A program made the translations under genes and the position numbers. From Luteibacter sp. UNC138MFCol5.1 (lineage in GTDB: Bacteria; Pseudomonadota; Gammaproteobacteria; Xanthomonadales; Rhodanobacteraceae), in assembly GCF_900110505.1 (NCBI RefSeq), contig NZ_FODZ01000002.1, positions 1-57,606 of the forward strand: a DNA stretch of 57,606 bases, in the 5' to 3' direction. The notes beneath the pieces are model-generated. The model saw only the letters and a list, made by a program, of their open reading frames with translations. It was not told the DNA's origin and did not search any database. Numbering within the stretch: the stretch's first letter is position 1; each line of letters begins with the position of its first letter. Shown here piece by piece: positions 10,444-19,513 of this stretch.

Positions 10444-11487
10444 GTGATCGGCCGGTTCTTCAGGAAGTGGTTCGGAGGTGCGCGGGCACGGTCCGCCGAC
10501 GCATCGGCGCGCCTGTCGCTGCCCGATGCCGCGCCATTCGTGCCCAAACCGTCCGACGCACCGCCTGGCGCCCTCACGGGCGACGAGATCGAAGATCGCT
10601 TCTATCGCCTCGTGTTCGGCATCGGTCCCGCGCGCGACCCGGGCCTGACGCCCGCCGAACAGAACGTGCTGCGCCGCGTGCGCGACGCCTTCGGCAGCGA
10701 GCGCTTCGACGTCGCCACCCTGCCCCGGCTCCCCGCCGTCGTGCCGCAGCTGATGCGCTCGCTGCGCAACGACGATGCCGACAATCGCGCGCTGGCCGAA
10801 CAGATCTCGCGCGACACCGTCCTCGTCGGCGAAGTGCTCCGGGTGGCGAACAGCGCGTACTTCCGCACGGCCCGCCCCGTCTCGGGCCTGCCCCAGGCCA
10901 TCGCGATCATGGGCCACGACGGCCTGCGCCGCGTGGTGATGCAGATGGTGATGCGACCGATCCTGCGCACGGACGACGGCCCGCTGGGGCGCGACGCCGG
11001 CGAGCGGCTGTGGGAACACGCGGAGCGCTGCGCGCGGGCCTGTGCGTTTCTGAGCCGTGGCGTGTGCGACCCCTTCGAGGCGTTCCTTGCCGGCATCGCG
11101 AGCCAGGCGGGCGCGCAATCGATCATCCGCGAGGTGGCCAACGTGCCCGGTGCGGCCGGTCTGGCGTACAGCCGTCCGTTCATGGCGGCGATAGGGCAAC
11201 AGATCGAACGCCTGTCGCTGCACGCGGCGCGGCACTGGAGCTTTCCCTCGCGTGTGGTGCAGGCGCTGGCGGAACGCGCGGATCCGGCCGACGCGGGCGC
11301 GCGAACCCCGCTGGGGCGGTCCCTGCTCGCCGCCAGCCGCGTGGCGATGCTGGACGTGCTGACCGAACGCGGCGCGGCGGATCCCGACGCGGTACTGCTG
11401 GCGCACGCCGCGCTCGGCTTCGGCCAGGAGCGGCTCGTGGCCTGCCGGGACGAGCTGCGCACGGCCGTGGCGGTCGCGGAGGCCTGA
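10444..11487 (+). CDS. HDOD-domain protein
   Basis: 347 aa cytosolic protein with an HDOD domain (about residues 95-300), a metal-lacking HD-like helical domain found in signalling proteins tied to c-di-GMP, twitching and stress responses. Visible motifs are RLPAVVPQLMRSLRNDDADN, the ISRDTVLVGEVLRVANSAYF helix pair and SGLPQAIAIMGHDGLRRVV. No GGDEF, EAL or receiver domain is attached, so the input and output partners are unknown. The start is taken as GTG at 10444 (VIGRFFRKWFGG, matching the short basic N-terminus of such proteins), with GGAG 7 nt upstream. It is convergent with the lipoprotein gene. Confidence 0.85.
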   Translation: MIGRFFRKWFGGARARSADASARLSLPDAAPFVPKPSDAPPGALTGDEIEDRFYRLVFGIGPARDPGLTPAEQNVLRRVRDAFGSERFDVATLPRLPAVVPQLMRSLRNDDADNRALAEQISRDTVLVGEVLRVANSAYFRTARPVSGLPQAIAIMGHDGLRRVVMQMVMRPILRTDDGPLGRDAGERLWEHAERCARACAFLSRGVCDPFEAFLAGIASQAGAQSIIREVANVPGAAGLAYSRPFMAAIGQQIERLSLHAARHWSFPSRVVQALAERADPADAGARTPLGRSLLAASRVAMLDVLTERGAADPDAVLLAHAALGFGQERLVACRDELRTAVAVAEA

Positions 11488-11518
11488 GCAGGCGCTCCGG
11501 CGACCACCTGTCGCGAGG

Positions 11519-12046
11519 CTAGCGCTTCACGCCCGTGCCGAGGACGTCGGTCCAGAGACGCTCGGCCAGATCGGCCGAGGCGGCATCGATCAGCGTCGGC
11601 ACCGCGACATCCAGCCGGGGCGAGGCCGTGTCCAGCTTCCGCGATTCGTGCAGCCGATACGATTTCGCGGCGATCAGCCCGCGCGCCACGATGCGGCAGT
11701 CGATCGCCATGTCGATGTCCAGCGACGGCGGCTCGGCGTCGGCCTTCGCGCCGACCAGGACCTCGAGCCCACGGCAGTTGATGATGAGGTCGGTGAAATA
11801 CTTCGGCTGCAGCGCCGTGCGCAGGCGCGCCTCGACGACGCTGGCGATGTCCGGCGTGACCTGCACCTTTTCCTTCGACTCGAGGCCCGCCACGGTCAGC
11901 ACCCGAGCGCCCGGGTTGTCCACGGTCAGCCACGGCGACGATGGGCTTGCCGACACAGCGCGGCTCATGTCGCTTTCGATCATCGCGCGGCCGCCACAGC
12001 CGGCCAGCGCCAGCGCCGCGGAGGCGACGACTACATGCTTCAACAC
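11519..12046 (-). CDS. Predicted lipoprotein of unknown function
   Basis: 175 aa. The N-terminus MLKHVVVASAALALAGC is a lipoprotein signal with lipobox LAGC, acylated Cys at 17. The residue after it is Gly, not Asp, so outer-membrane sorting is plausible. The mature protein is a small alpha/beta domain (TPDIASVVEARLRTAL, DIDMAIDCRIVARGLIA, LIDAASADLAERLWTDVL), and I do not recognise the family. It is divergent from the Mrr-like gene and convergent with the HDOD gene, with no obvious operon. Confidence 0.8.
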   Translation of the reverse strand: MLKHVVVASAALALAGCGGRAMIESDMSRAVSASPSSPWLTVDNPGARVLTVAGLESKEKVQVTPDIASVVEARLRTALQPKYFTDLIINCRGLEVLVGAKADAEPPSLDIDMAIDCRIVARGLIAAKSYRLHESRKLDTASPRLDVAVPTLIDAASADLAERLWTDVLGTGVKR

Positions 12047-12170
12047 CTGTCTTTCCCCGATTTCCCCTGACTCGACCTCCCAATGTACCGGGCATGTGCA
12101 TATGCGGCAAGAAAGTCAGGAATGTGAAGGGGCGGATGCGCGGCCGAGAGCACGCCACCGGCAACCCCGC

Positions 12171-12176
12171 TATCAT
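12171..12176 (+). promoter_or_regulatory. Candidate -10 element of the Mrr-like gene
   Basis: TATCAT in CCCGCTATCATCTGG lies 33 bp before the ATG at 12210. The same GCTATCAT word occurs before phzF (51962) and, on the minus strand, before exbB (43354). No clear -35 is visible. Confidence 0.4.
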
Positions 12177-12209
12177 CTGGCGCCTGTACGTCTGGAATCC
12201 CGCCACCCC

Positions 12210-13046
12210 ATGTTCGACGCGCGACCGCACCCACCTGTCGGCACGGATGCCCTGGCGCGCATGAGCTGGCACACGTTCGAGCACCTGCTCGCCGAGTACT
12301 ACCGCGAGCAGGGCTGGCGCGTCGAATACGACTCCCGTCCGAAATCCCTCAAGGCGCTGGGCGCGAGCCTCGACCTGCGCATGCGTCGCGGCAACGAGGT
12401 CACCATCCTCCAGTGCCGCCAGTGGGACGCCACCGAAGTGCAGGTGCAGGACGTCAACGAACTCCTTGCGACGATGCTCAACGAAGGCGCATCGGGCGGC
12501 ATCCTCGTCACGCGCGGCACCTTCAGCGGCGACGCGCGCACGGTGCAGCTTCGCCAGCCACGCCTCCAGCTGATCGACGGCGACGTGCTGCGCGTGATGC
12601 TGAAGCTCGACGGTCCGGCGACCGGCGTGACGTCGCACGTCGCCGCCAGCGAGAGGCCTGCACGCAAAGAGAAGCCCGCACGTGCCCCGGCGCCCCGTCA
12701 CGACCGGCCGTGGCTGGTTCCCTCGATCGTGGCCGCGGTGGTGGTCTGCCTGCTCGGCCTGTTCGTGTGGCGCGCGATGACGCGGGTCACGGCGCCGCCA
12801 CCGCCCGTCGCCGCGACGCCGGCCGCTCCTCCGGCCGCCCCCGCCCCGGCCGCCACCACACCGCCCGTCGCCGCGACGCGCCCCCGGAACGACCTGCCCT
12901 CGCCGACGCTCTCGCGCGAGCTCGCCGAACGCGCGCGGCTGCAGGAATCGCGCTCCGAAGCTTCCCGCCACGGCACGCAACGCCAGGCCGAGGACGCGAT
13001 GAAGGTGATGGAGCGGAACACGCGGGAACTCGGCTCGGCGGAATGA
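12210..13046 (+). CDS. Membrane-tethered Mrr-like restriction-endonuclease-fold protein
   Basis: 278 aa. Residues 19-135 form an Mrr_cat-like PD-(D/E)XK fold: WHTFEHLLAEYYREQGW helix, then LGASLDLRMRR with Asp55 and VTILQCRQW with Gln68. The usual catalytic Lys of the QxK motif is Arg70 here. A GGILVTRGTFS segment follows. A single TM helix is at about 169-188 (VPSIVAAVVVCLLGLFVW), then a Pro/Ala-rich stretch and a charged helical C-terminus. This architecture (nuclease-like head in the cytosol, one TM) is known in hypothetical proteins of this group. The Lys to Arg change makes DNA cleavage uncertain; a DNA-binding or signalling role is possible. Confidence 0.8.
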   Translation: MFDARPHPPVGTDALARMSWHTFEHLLAEYYREQGWRVEYDSRPKSLKALGASLDLRMRRGNEVTILQCRQWDATEVQVQDVNELLATMLNEGASGGILVTRGTFSGDARTVQLRQPRLQLIDGDVLRVMLKLDGPATGVTSHVAASERPARKEKPARAPAPRHDRPWLVPSIVAAVVVCLLGLFVWRAMTRVTAPPPPVAATPAAPPAAPAPAATTPPVAATRPRNDLPSPTLSRELAERARLQESRSEASRHGTQRQAEDAMKVMERNTRELGSAE

Positions 13047-13124
13047 CCCGCCAAGCGGCGCGACGTTCTTTCACGCCAGGCGAATCCACCCGGGCCTAGG
13101 CTGAAGGGCGACCTCGTCGCCTGG

Positions 13125-15500
13125 ATGCCCGCCATGACCGAACCGCTCGCGCCCGATCTGCTGCGCCGCATGCACGCCTACTGGCGCGCCGCGAACTATC
13201 TCTCCGTCGGCCAGATCTACCTGCGTGACAATCCGCTGCTCGAGAAACCGCTGGGCAAGGAGCACATCAAGCATCGCCTGCTCGGTCACTGGGGAACGAC
13301 GACCGGACTCAACTTCATCTACACGCACCTGAACCGGGCGATCGTCGAACGCGACCTCGACATGATCTACGTGATCGGCCCGGGGCACGGTGGACCCGGC
13401 CTCGTCGCGCACACGTACCTCGAAGGCTCGTACACCGAGGTCTATCCGCACATCGATCGCAGCGCGGCCGGCATGCGCGAGCTGTTCAGGCAGTTCTCGT
13501 GGCCGTACGGCATCCCGAGTCACGTGGCCCCGGAAACGCCCGGCTCGATCCATGAAGGCGGCGAACTCGGTTATTCCCTCTCGCATGCGTACGGCGCGGC
13601 CTTCGACAATCCGGAACTCATCGTCGCGTGCATCGTCGGCGACGGGGAGGCCGAAACCGGCGCGCTCGCGACAAGCTGGCACTCGAACAAGTTCCTGAAC
13701 CCCGCGCGCGACGGCGCGGTGCTGCCGATCCTGCACCTCAACGGCTTCAAGATCGCGAACCCCACCGTGCTCGCGCGCATCGAGCCCGACGAGCTGCGCG
13801 ACCTCATGCGTGGCTACGGCTACGAGCCGCACTTCGTCGAAGGCCACGAATTCGAACCGATGCACCAGGCCTTCGCCGCGGCGCTCGACCGCTGCCTCGA
13901 CGAGATCCGCCGCATCCAGGAGAAGGCGCGCGGCGGCGACGCCGACGCGGCCACACGTCCGCGCTGGCCCATGATCGTGTTCCGCAGCCCCAAGGGCTGG
14001 ACCGGGCCGAAGGAGGTCGACGGCAAGCCCGTGGAAGGCACCTGGCGCGCGCACCAGGTGCCCATCGCGAAGTTCGAGAACGACGAACACGTCGCGATCC
14101 TCGAGCGCTGGATGAAGAGCTACGAACCGGAGGAGCTCTTCGACGAGCGCGGCCGCTTCCGCGAGGAGTTCGCCTCGCTCGCACCGACGGGGCGCCGACG
14201 CATGGGCATGAACCCGCACGCGAACGGCGGGCTGCTGCTGAAGCCCCTGCACATGCCCGACTTCCGCGGCTTCGCCGAGGACGTGAAGACGCCCGGCGAG
14301 CACAAGGCGGAGGCGACGCGCGTGCTGGGCCGCTTCCTGCGCGAGGTGATGCGGCAGAACATGGAGACCTTCCGCCTGTTCGGTCCCGACGAGACGGCCT
14401 CGAACCGGCTCGAGGCGGTGTACGAAGCCAGTGGCAAGACATGGCTGGCCGAAACGGAAAGCGTCGACGAGAACCTCTCGCCGGCCGGGCGCGTGATGGA
14501 GGTGCTGAGCGAACACCAGTGCCAGGGCTGGCTCGAGGGCTACCTGCTGACGGGCCGGCATGGGTTCTTCTCGTGCTACGAGGCCTTCATCCACATCATC
14601 GATTCCATGTTCAACCAGCACGCGAAGTGGCTGAAGGTGACGCGCAAGATGGCGTGGCGCCCGCCGATCGCGTCGCTGAACTACCTGCTGAGCTCGCACG
14701 TGTGGCACCAGGACCACAACGGCTTCTCGCACCAGGATCCGGGCTTCATCGACCACGTCGCCAACAAGAAATCGGAGATCGTGCGTGTTTACCTGCCACC
14801 GGACGCGAACTGCCTGCTCTCGGTCGCCGACCATTGCCTGCGCAGCCGCCATTACGTCAACGTGATCGTGGCCGGCAAGCAGCCCGACTGGCAGTGGCTG
14901 GACATGGAGAGCGCCGTGCGCCATTGCACGGCCGGCGCGGGAATCTGGGAATGGGCAGGACGCGGCGGAGACGATCCCGACGTGGTCATGGCCTGCGCGG
15001 GCGATGCGCCGACGGTGGAGACGCTCGCCGCGGTGATGCTGCTGCGCGAGTACGTGCCCGACATCCGCATACGCGTGGTCAACGTGGTCGACCTGATGTC
15101 GCTGGAAACGCCCGACGAACATCCGCACGGCATGGACGACGAGCAGTTCGACGGCCTGTTCACGAAGGATCGTCCGGTGATCTTCGCCTTCCATGGCTAC
15201 CCCGGCATCATCCACAAGCTGACCTATCGCCGGCACAACCACGACAACATCCACGTGCGCGGCTACAAGGAAGAAGGCACGACCACCACCGCGCTCGACA
15301 TGATGGTGCTGAACAACATGGACCGCTTCCAGCTCGCGCTCGACGCGATCAACCGTATCCCGCGCCTGGCGGGCGAACGCGAAAAGGCGGCACAGCGCTA
15401 CTGGTCGGCCATCGAGCGGCACAAGCTCTACGTCAGCGAACATGGGCAGGACCTGCCCGACGTGCGCGACTGGCAGTGGAAGGCCGAGGAGGCCTCGTGA
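13125..15500 (+). CDS. xfp: Xylulose-5-phosphate/fructose-6-phosphate phosphoketolase
   Basis: 791 aa thiamine-diphosphate enzyme that splits xylulose-5-P (or fructose-6-P) with phosphate to acetyl phosphate plus glyceraldehyde-3-P (or erythrose-4-P). Strong family blocks: [54 protein letters not shown] (ThDP/Mg binding), [13 protein letters not shown] and [19 protein letters not shown]. Length is typical. It starts at 13125 or at the second Met at 13134; neither has a strong Shine-Dalgarno site. Its stop overlaps the ackA start (GTGA), so acetyl phosphate is passed directly to acetate kinase for ATP formation. Confidence 0.97.
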   Translation: MPAMTEPLAPDLLRRMHAYWRAANYLSVGQIYLRDNPLLEKPLGKEHIKHRLLGHWGTTTGLNFIYTHLNRAIVERDLDMIYVIGPGHGGPGLVAHTYLEGSYTEVYPHIDRSAAGMRELFRQFSWPYGIPSHVAPETPGSIHEGGELGYSLSHAYGAAFDNPELIVACIVGDGEAETGALATSWHSNKFLNPARDGAVLPILHLNGFKIANPTVLARIEPDELRDLMRGYGYEPHFVEGHEFEPMHQAFAAALDRCLDEIRRIQEKARGGDADAATRPRWPMIVFRSPKGWTGPKEVDGKPVEGTWRAHQVPIAKFENDEHVAILERWMKSYEPEELFDERGRFREEFASLAPTGRRRMGMNPHANGGLLLKPLHMPDFRGFAEDVKTPGEHKAEATRVLGRFLREVMRQNMETFRLFGPDETASNRLEAVYEASGKTWLAETESVDENLSPAGRVMEVLSEHQCQGWLEGYLLTGRHGFFSCYEAFIHIIDSMFNQHAKWLKVTRKMAWRPPIASLNYLLSSHVWHQDHNGFSHQDPGFIDHVANKKSEIVRVYLPPDANCLLSVADHCLRSRHYVNVIVAGKQPDWQWLDMESAVRHCTAGAGIWEWAGRGGDDPDVVMACAGDAPTVETLAAVMLLREYVPDIRIRVVNVVDLMSLETPDEHPHGMDDEQFDGLFTKDRPVIFAFHGYPGIIHKLTYRRHNHDNIHVRGYKEEGTTTTALDMMVLNNMDRFQLALDAINRIPRLAGEREKAAQRYWSAIERHKLYVSEHGQDLPDVRDWQWKAEEAS

Positions 15501-16723
15501 GTCGCGCCGGGCACGTGCTGGCCCTCAACACGGGCTCGTCGTCGCTGAAATACGGGCTCTATCGTGTGGAAGGCGACATGTGCGAGGCACTCTTCGCCGA
15601 CCAGACCGACGCGCCGGGCGGTGACGCGGACCCGGTGGCGGCGATCGTCGATGCCCTGCGCACGCGTTCGCTGCCGACGCCGGACGCGGTCGGGCACCGA
15701 CTCGTGCATGGCGGGCCGAACATCCGCCGGCATGCGCGTATCGACGATGCCCTGATGGCACACCTGGAAGAGGCGAAGGCGTTCGCGCCGTTGCATGTTC
15801 CCCCGGCGGTCGAGATGGTGAAGCGGGCGCGCAAGGCATTCCCCGATGCGCCGCAGGTCGCCTGTTTCGATACGGCGTTCCACGCCAGCATGCCCGCCGT
15901 CGCGCGCGCCCTGCCCCTGCCCGCCGATCTTCGCGAGGGCGGCATCGAACGTTACGGGTTCCACGGGCTGTCGTACGAATCGATCGTGCGGAAGCTGGGG
16001 CCTTCGATGCCGTTGCGCGTCGTGATCGCGCACCTGGGCAACGGCGCGAGCCTGTGCGCGGTGCGTGACGGCGAGTCGGTGGATACGACGATGGGCCTGA
16101 CGCCCACGGGCGGCATCGTGATGGGCACGCGGCCGGGCGATCTGGATCCCGGCGTGTTGCTGTACCTGATGCGCGAACGCGCCTACGACGCGAAGCGGCT
16201 GGAGTTGCTGGTCGACCGAGAGTCGGGCCTGAAGGGTCTTTCTGGCGGCATCAGCGACATGCGCAAGCTGCGCGAGTCGCACGACGCGGCGGCGAAGCTG
16301 GCGCGCGACGTGTTCGTGCATGTCGCACGCAAGCACGTCGCGGCGATGGTGGCGTCCCTGGGCGGGCTCGACCTGCTGGTGTTCACGGGCGGCATCGGGG
16401 AGAACGACGCGGCGACGCGGGATGCGATCCTCGCGGGCCTGCAGTGGTTCGGCGACTTCGAGGTTCGCGTGATGGCGACGGAAGAAGACGAACAGATCGC
16501 GAGGCACACAAAACAAGACGCCGGGAGCCGCAGGTCCTGTTGCTCACGGCTTAAACAGATGTCGCGCGCAGGGCGCGCTCCTACAGGACGGCGTCAGACG
16601 ACCACGACCGGGCGGGATGCGATCCTCGCGGGACTGCAGTGGTTCGGCGACTTCGAGGTCCGCGTGGTGGCGACGGAAGAAGACGAACAGATCGCGAGGC
16701 ACACCTGGCGCCTCGCTTCGTAG
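15497..16723 (+). CDS. ackA: Acetate kinase with duplicated C-terminal segment
   Basis: 408 aa, GTG start overlapping the xfp stop. It converts acetyl phosphate plus ADP to acetate plus ATP. Active-site blocks are present: [52 protein letters not shown] and TGGIGEND. The family fold should end soon after [12 protein letters not shown] (about residue 338). Instead the frame continues through about 34 residues encoded by a copied REP-like repeat and fumarase 3' end (including MSRAGRAPT), and then repeats residues 308-338 as 373-403 before ending WRLAS. DNA offset between copies is 195 bp, exactly 65 codons, with 3 mismatches in 92 bp. The stop TAG lies inside the next repeat arm. Whether the tail is tolerated is unknown; the catalytic part looks complete. 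Confidence 0.92.
   Translation: MSRAGHVLALNTGSSSLKYGLYRVEGDMCEALFADQTDAPGGDADPVAAIVDALRTRSLPTPDAVGHRLVHGGPNIRRHARIDDALMAHLEEAKAFAPLHVPPAVEMVKRARKAFPDAPQVACFDTAFHASMPAVARALPLPADLREGGIERYGFHGLSYESIVRKLGPSMPLRVVIAHLGNGASLCAVRDGESVDTTMGLTPTGGIVMGTRPGDLDPGVLLYLMRERAYDAKRLELLVDRESGLKGLSGGISDMRKLRESHDAAAKLARDVFVHVARKHVAAMVASLGGLDLLVFTGGIGENDAATRDAILAGLQWFGDFEVRVMATEEDEQIARHTKQDAGSRRSCCSRLKQMSRAGRAPTGRRQTTTTGRDAILAGLQWFGDFEVRVVATEEDEQIARHTWRLAS
16418..16509 (+). repeat. Tandem duplication of ackA 3' end, copy 1
   Basis: 92 bp matching 16613-16704 with three substitutions, at a 195-bp offset. It encodes residues [10 protein letters not shown] to IARHT of acetate kinase. After 16509 it diverges from copy 2 because a 46-bp stretch carrying the native stop and one repeat arm is replaced here by 10 bp. 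Confidence 0.95.
16520..16602. repeat. Duplicated repeat arm plus fumarase 3' end, copy 1
   Basis: 83 bp identical to 16751-16833. The segment includes a class 1 REP-like half (16560-16584) and the last bases of the fumarase gene including its stop (TCAGACGAC on this strand). In copy 1 these bases are translated as part of ackA. Confidence 0.95.
16613..16704 (+). repeat. Tandem duplication of ackA 3' end, copy 2
   Basis: Second copy of the 92-bp ackA segment. It is followed by the codons for WRLAS and a TAG stop, so this copy retains the ancestral end of the gene and its junction with the repeat pair. Confidence 0.95.
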
Positions 16724-16815
16724 GAGCGCGCCCTGCGCGCGACATCTTTCGCCGGGAGCCGCAGGTCCTGTTGCTCACGGCTTAAACAGATGTCGCGCGC
16801 AGGGCGCGCTCCTAC
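16720..16815. repeat. REP-like inverted pair, class 1, between ackA and fumarase
   Basis: Left arm GTAGGAGCGCGCCCTGCGCG from 16720, right arm ending GCAGGGCGCGCTCCTAC at 16815, separated by about 45 bp of low-symmetry sequence. Each arm can also fold alone (GCGCGC with a CCT or AGG loop). The TAG at 16721-16723 is the stop of ackA. The element sits between convergent genes, nine bases before the fumarase stop. Confidence 0.9.
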
Positions 16816-16824
16816 AGGACGGCG

Positions 16825-18342
16825 TCAGACGACGACCACGGGAATCTTCCCGATCTTCGAGCGCCACTCCTTCGGGCCCGTCTCGTGCACCGACGTGCCC
16901 GCGCTGTCGACCGCGACCGTCACCGGCATGTCCTTGACCTCGAACTCGTAGATCGCCTCCATGCCGAGGTCTTCGAACGCGAGCACGCGCGAGGCCTTGA
17001 TCGCCTTGGAGACGAGGTATGCCGAGCCGCCGACGGCCATCAGGTACACGGCCTTGTTGTCGCGGATCGCCTCGATCGCGGCCGGACCGCGCTCGGACTT
17101 GCCGACCATGCCCAGCAAGCCCGTCGTCTCCAGCATCTGGCGCGTGAACTTGTCCATGCGCGTGGCCGTGGTCGGGCCGGCCGGACCGACGACCTCGTCG
17201 CGCACCGGATCGACCGGACCGACGTAGTAGATGAAGCGGTTGGTGAAATCGACGGGCAGCGTTTCGCCGCGGTTGAGCATGTCGATCATGCGCTTGTGCG
17301 CGGCGTCGCGGCCCGTGAGCAGCTTGCCGTTGAGCAGGATCGTCTCGCCCGGCTTCCAGCTCTGCACGTCCTCGCGGGTGATCGTGTCGAGGTCCACGCG
17401 ACGGCCCTTCGAGGCGTCGTACGTGAGCTTCGGCCAGTCTTCCAGCGACGGCGGATCGAGCGCGACCGGGCCGGAGCCGTCGAGCACGAAGTGCGCGTGG
17501 CGCGTGGCGGCGCAGTTCGGGATCATCGCCACCGGCAGGTTCGCCGCGTGCGTCGGGTAATCCTTCACCTTGATGTCGAGCACGGTGGTGAGGCCACCCA
17601 GGCCCTGCGCGCCGATGCCGAGCGCGTTGACCTTCTCGTAGAGCTCGAGGCGCAGTTCCTCCGCGCGGTTCGACGGGCCGCGCGCGATCAGGTCGACGAT
17701 GTCGATCGGCTCCATCAGCGCTTCCTTCGCCAGCAGCATCGCCTTCTCGGCGGTACCGCCAATGCCGATGCCGAGCATGCCCGGCGGGCACCAGCCGGCG
17801 CCCATCGTCGGCACGGTCTTCAGCACCCAGTCGACGATGGAGTCGGACGGGTTGAGCATCGCGAACTTGGACTTCGCCTCGGAGCCGCCGCCCTTGGCGG
17901 CGACGATGACGTCGACCTTGTCGCCCGGCACGACCGAGACGTTCACCACGGCAGGCGTGTTGTCGCGCGTGTTCATGCGCTTGCCCGCCGGATCGGCGAG
18001 CACCGAGGCGCGCAGCTTGTTGTCGGGGTGGTTATACGCGCGGCGCACGCCCTCGTTGACCATGTCCTCGACGCCCATGGTGGCGTCGTCCCAGCGCACG
18101 TTCATGCCGATCTTGAGGAACACGGTGACGATCCCGGTGTCCTGGCAGATCGGCCGGTGGCCCTCGGCGCACATGCGCGAATTGATCAGGATCTGGGCGA
18201 TGGCGTCCTTCGCCGCCGGGGATTCCTCGCGCTCGTACGCGGCCGAGAGGTTCCGGATGTAATCCACCGGGTGGTAGTACGAGATGTACTGGAGGGCGTC
18301 GGCGACGCTGGTGATGAGGTCGTCCTGCTTGATCGAGGTCAT
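16825..18342 (-). CDS. Fumarate hydratase, class I (iron-sulfur, single chain)
   Basis: 505 aa oxygen-sensitive [4Fe-4S] enzyme hydrating fumarate to L-malate in the TCA cycle. The alpha-type part (to about residue 290) has CQDTGIVTVFLKIGMNVRW and WCPPGMLGIGIGGTAEKAM; conserved Cys residues in CQDTG, WCPPG and PNCAATRHAHF are likely cluster ligands. The beta-type part has LLTGRDAAHKRM, VGPAGPTTATRMDKFT and the AYLVSKAIKASRVL segment. The start at 18342 (MTSIKQDD) is chosen because the longer open frame adds unrelated residues. It is divergent from the thioredoxin-like gene. The last 9 bp of the gene plus the adjacent repeat have been copied into ackA. Confidence 0.95.
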   Translation of the reverse strand: MTSIKQDDLITSVADALQYISYYHPVDYIRNLSAAYEREESPAAKDAIAQILINSRMCAEGHRPICQDTGIVTVFLKIGMNVRWDDATMGVEDMVNEGVRRAYNHPDNKLRASVLADPAGKRMNTRDNTPAVVNVSVVPGDKVDVIVAAKGGGSEAKSKFAMLNPSDSIVDWVLKTVPTMGAGWCPPGMLGIGIGGTAEKAMLLAKEALMEPIDIVDLIARGPSNRAEELRLELYEKVNALGIGAQGLGGLTTVLDIKVKDYPTHAANLPVAMIPNCAATRHAHFVLDGSGPVALDPPSLEDWPKLTYDASKGRRVDLDTITREDVQSWKPGETILLNGKLLTGRDAAHKRMIDMLNRGETLPVDFTNRFIYYVGPVDPVRDEVVGPAGPTTATRMDKFTRQMLETTGLLGMVGKSERGPAAIEAIRDNKAVYLMAVGGSAYLVSKAIKASRVLAFEDLGMEAIYEFEVKDMPVTVAVDSAGTSVHETGPKEWRSKIGKIPVVVV

Positions 18343-18460
18343 GGCGCTACGGCTGGCTCGCGAGGCTGGCAAAGACCACGATTTTAACGCACCCGGGCGT
18401 GTAAGGTGCCGCTGCCCCGTCCGGTCTTCTTCCGGGACCCGCCAGAACCCTGGAGTCTCC

Positions 18461-19432
18461 ATGCGCCACCCGTTCCGTTCCGCCTTCCTCGTCGTCGCCC
18501 TCGCCGCCACGGCGCTGGGACTGGCGCGCCCTGCCGCCGCGGCGCAGACCGCGCCGGAGTTCGCCGGCATCGCCACCTGGCAGAACTCGAAGCCGCTGAC
18601 CATGAAGCAGCTGCGCGGCAAGGTCGTGCTGATCGATTTCTGGGCCTATTCCTGCATCAACTGCCTGCGCACCCTGCCCCACGTGACCCGCTGGTACGAC
18701 CAGTACAAGGACAAGGGCCTGGTCGTCGTGGGCGTGCATTCGCCCGAATTCCCGTTCGAGAAGCAGGAAGGCAACGTCCGCGACGCCATCAAGCGGTACA
18801 ACATCCACTACCCCGTGGCGCAGGACAACGACCTGGCCACCTGGGACGCCTGGGACAACCAGTACTGGCCCGCCGAGTACCTCGTCGACCAGCGCGGCAA
18901 CGTCGTCGCCCATCACTTCGGCGAGGGCAACTACGCCGAGATGGAGAACGCGATCCGCACCCTGCTCGGCCTGCCGCGCCTCGACGCCGCGGCCGCGGGC
19001 GAGGACAAGGACGCCCCCGACTTCACGCAGCTGGGCTCGCCGGAGATGTACTTCGGCAGCGACCGCAGCCAGAACAACGCCAGCCCCGAGGGTTCCCGCG
19101 GCGGCACGCGCGACTTCACCGCCCCGTCGCGCCTCGACCTGAACAAGTTCGCGCTCGTGGGCCGCTGGGAGATCGGCCGGCAGAACGCGACGCTGGAAGG
19201 CCCGTCCGGCGAGATCCGCCTGCACTTCAAGGCGAAGAAGGTCCACATGGTCGCCAGCGCGAACGATCCGGTGACCGTGGAGGTGCTGGTGGACGGCAAG
19301 CCGCAGGCGCCCGTCACGATCCAGGCCTCGCAGCTGTACACCCTGTACACGGCCAACGACTACAAGGACCACGTGCTGACGATCCGGATTCCCAAGGCGA
19401 ATTTCCACGCGTTCACGTTCACGTTCGGCTGA
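18461..19432 (+). CDS. TlpA/DipZ-like thioredoxin-domain protein, exported
   Basis: 323 aa. Residues 1-28 look like a signal peptide ending LARPAAAAQ. Residues 32-175 form a TlpA-like thioredoxin domain with the active site YSCINCLRTLP (CxxC) and DFWAYSCINC context typical of DipZ. Residues about 215-323 form a beta-rich domain (VGRWEIGRQNATLEGPSGEI, VTVEVLVDGKPQAPV) like the C-terminal carbohydrate-binding-like domain of DipZ. The N-terminal CcdA membrane domain of full DipZ is absent, so electrons must come from another membrane donor. It is divergent from fumarase and 75 bp upstream of the regulator operon. Confidence 0.88.
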   Translation: MRHPFRSAFLVVALAATALGLARPAAAAQTAPEFAGIATWQNSKPLTMKQLRGKVVLIDFWAYSCINCLRTLPHVTRWYDQYKDKGLVVVGVHSPEFPFEKQEGNVRDAIKRYNIHYPVAQDNDLATWDAWDNQYWPAEYLVDQRGNVVAHHFGEGNYAEMENAIRTLLGLPRLDAAAAGEDKDAPDFTQLGSPEMYFGSDRSQNNASPEGSRGGTRDFTAPSRLDLNKFALVGRWEIGRQNATLEGPSGEIRLHFKAKKVHMVASANDPVTVEVLVDGKPQAPVTIQASQLYTLYTANDYKDHVLTIRIPKANFHAFTFTFG

Positions 19433-19450
19433 GGCCCTCCTCGGCCCCTC

Positions 19451-19503
19451 TTGCGTGACTGTTACTTGCGATATATCGTACGTGCACTACGTACGATATA
19501 TCG
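19451..19503 (+). promoter_or_regulatory. Promoter with perfect inverted-repeat operator of the nfeR-nfeF operon
   Basis: An inverted repeat with 15-bp perfect arms and a 5-bp spacer spans 19469-19503 (CGATATATCGTACGT, spacer GCACT, then its reverse complement). Each arm contains the self-palindrome CGATATATCG; the two centres are 25 bp apart. TTGCGT (19451-19456) and TATCGT (19474-19479), 17 bp apart, could be -35 and -10, putting the operator over the -10 and start point. Its right edge abuts the GGAG ribosome binding site at 19503-19506. This is the expected layout for autorepression by a PadR/YqjI-type regulator. Confidence 0.8.
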
Positions 19504-19513
19504 GAGTATGCCC

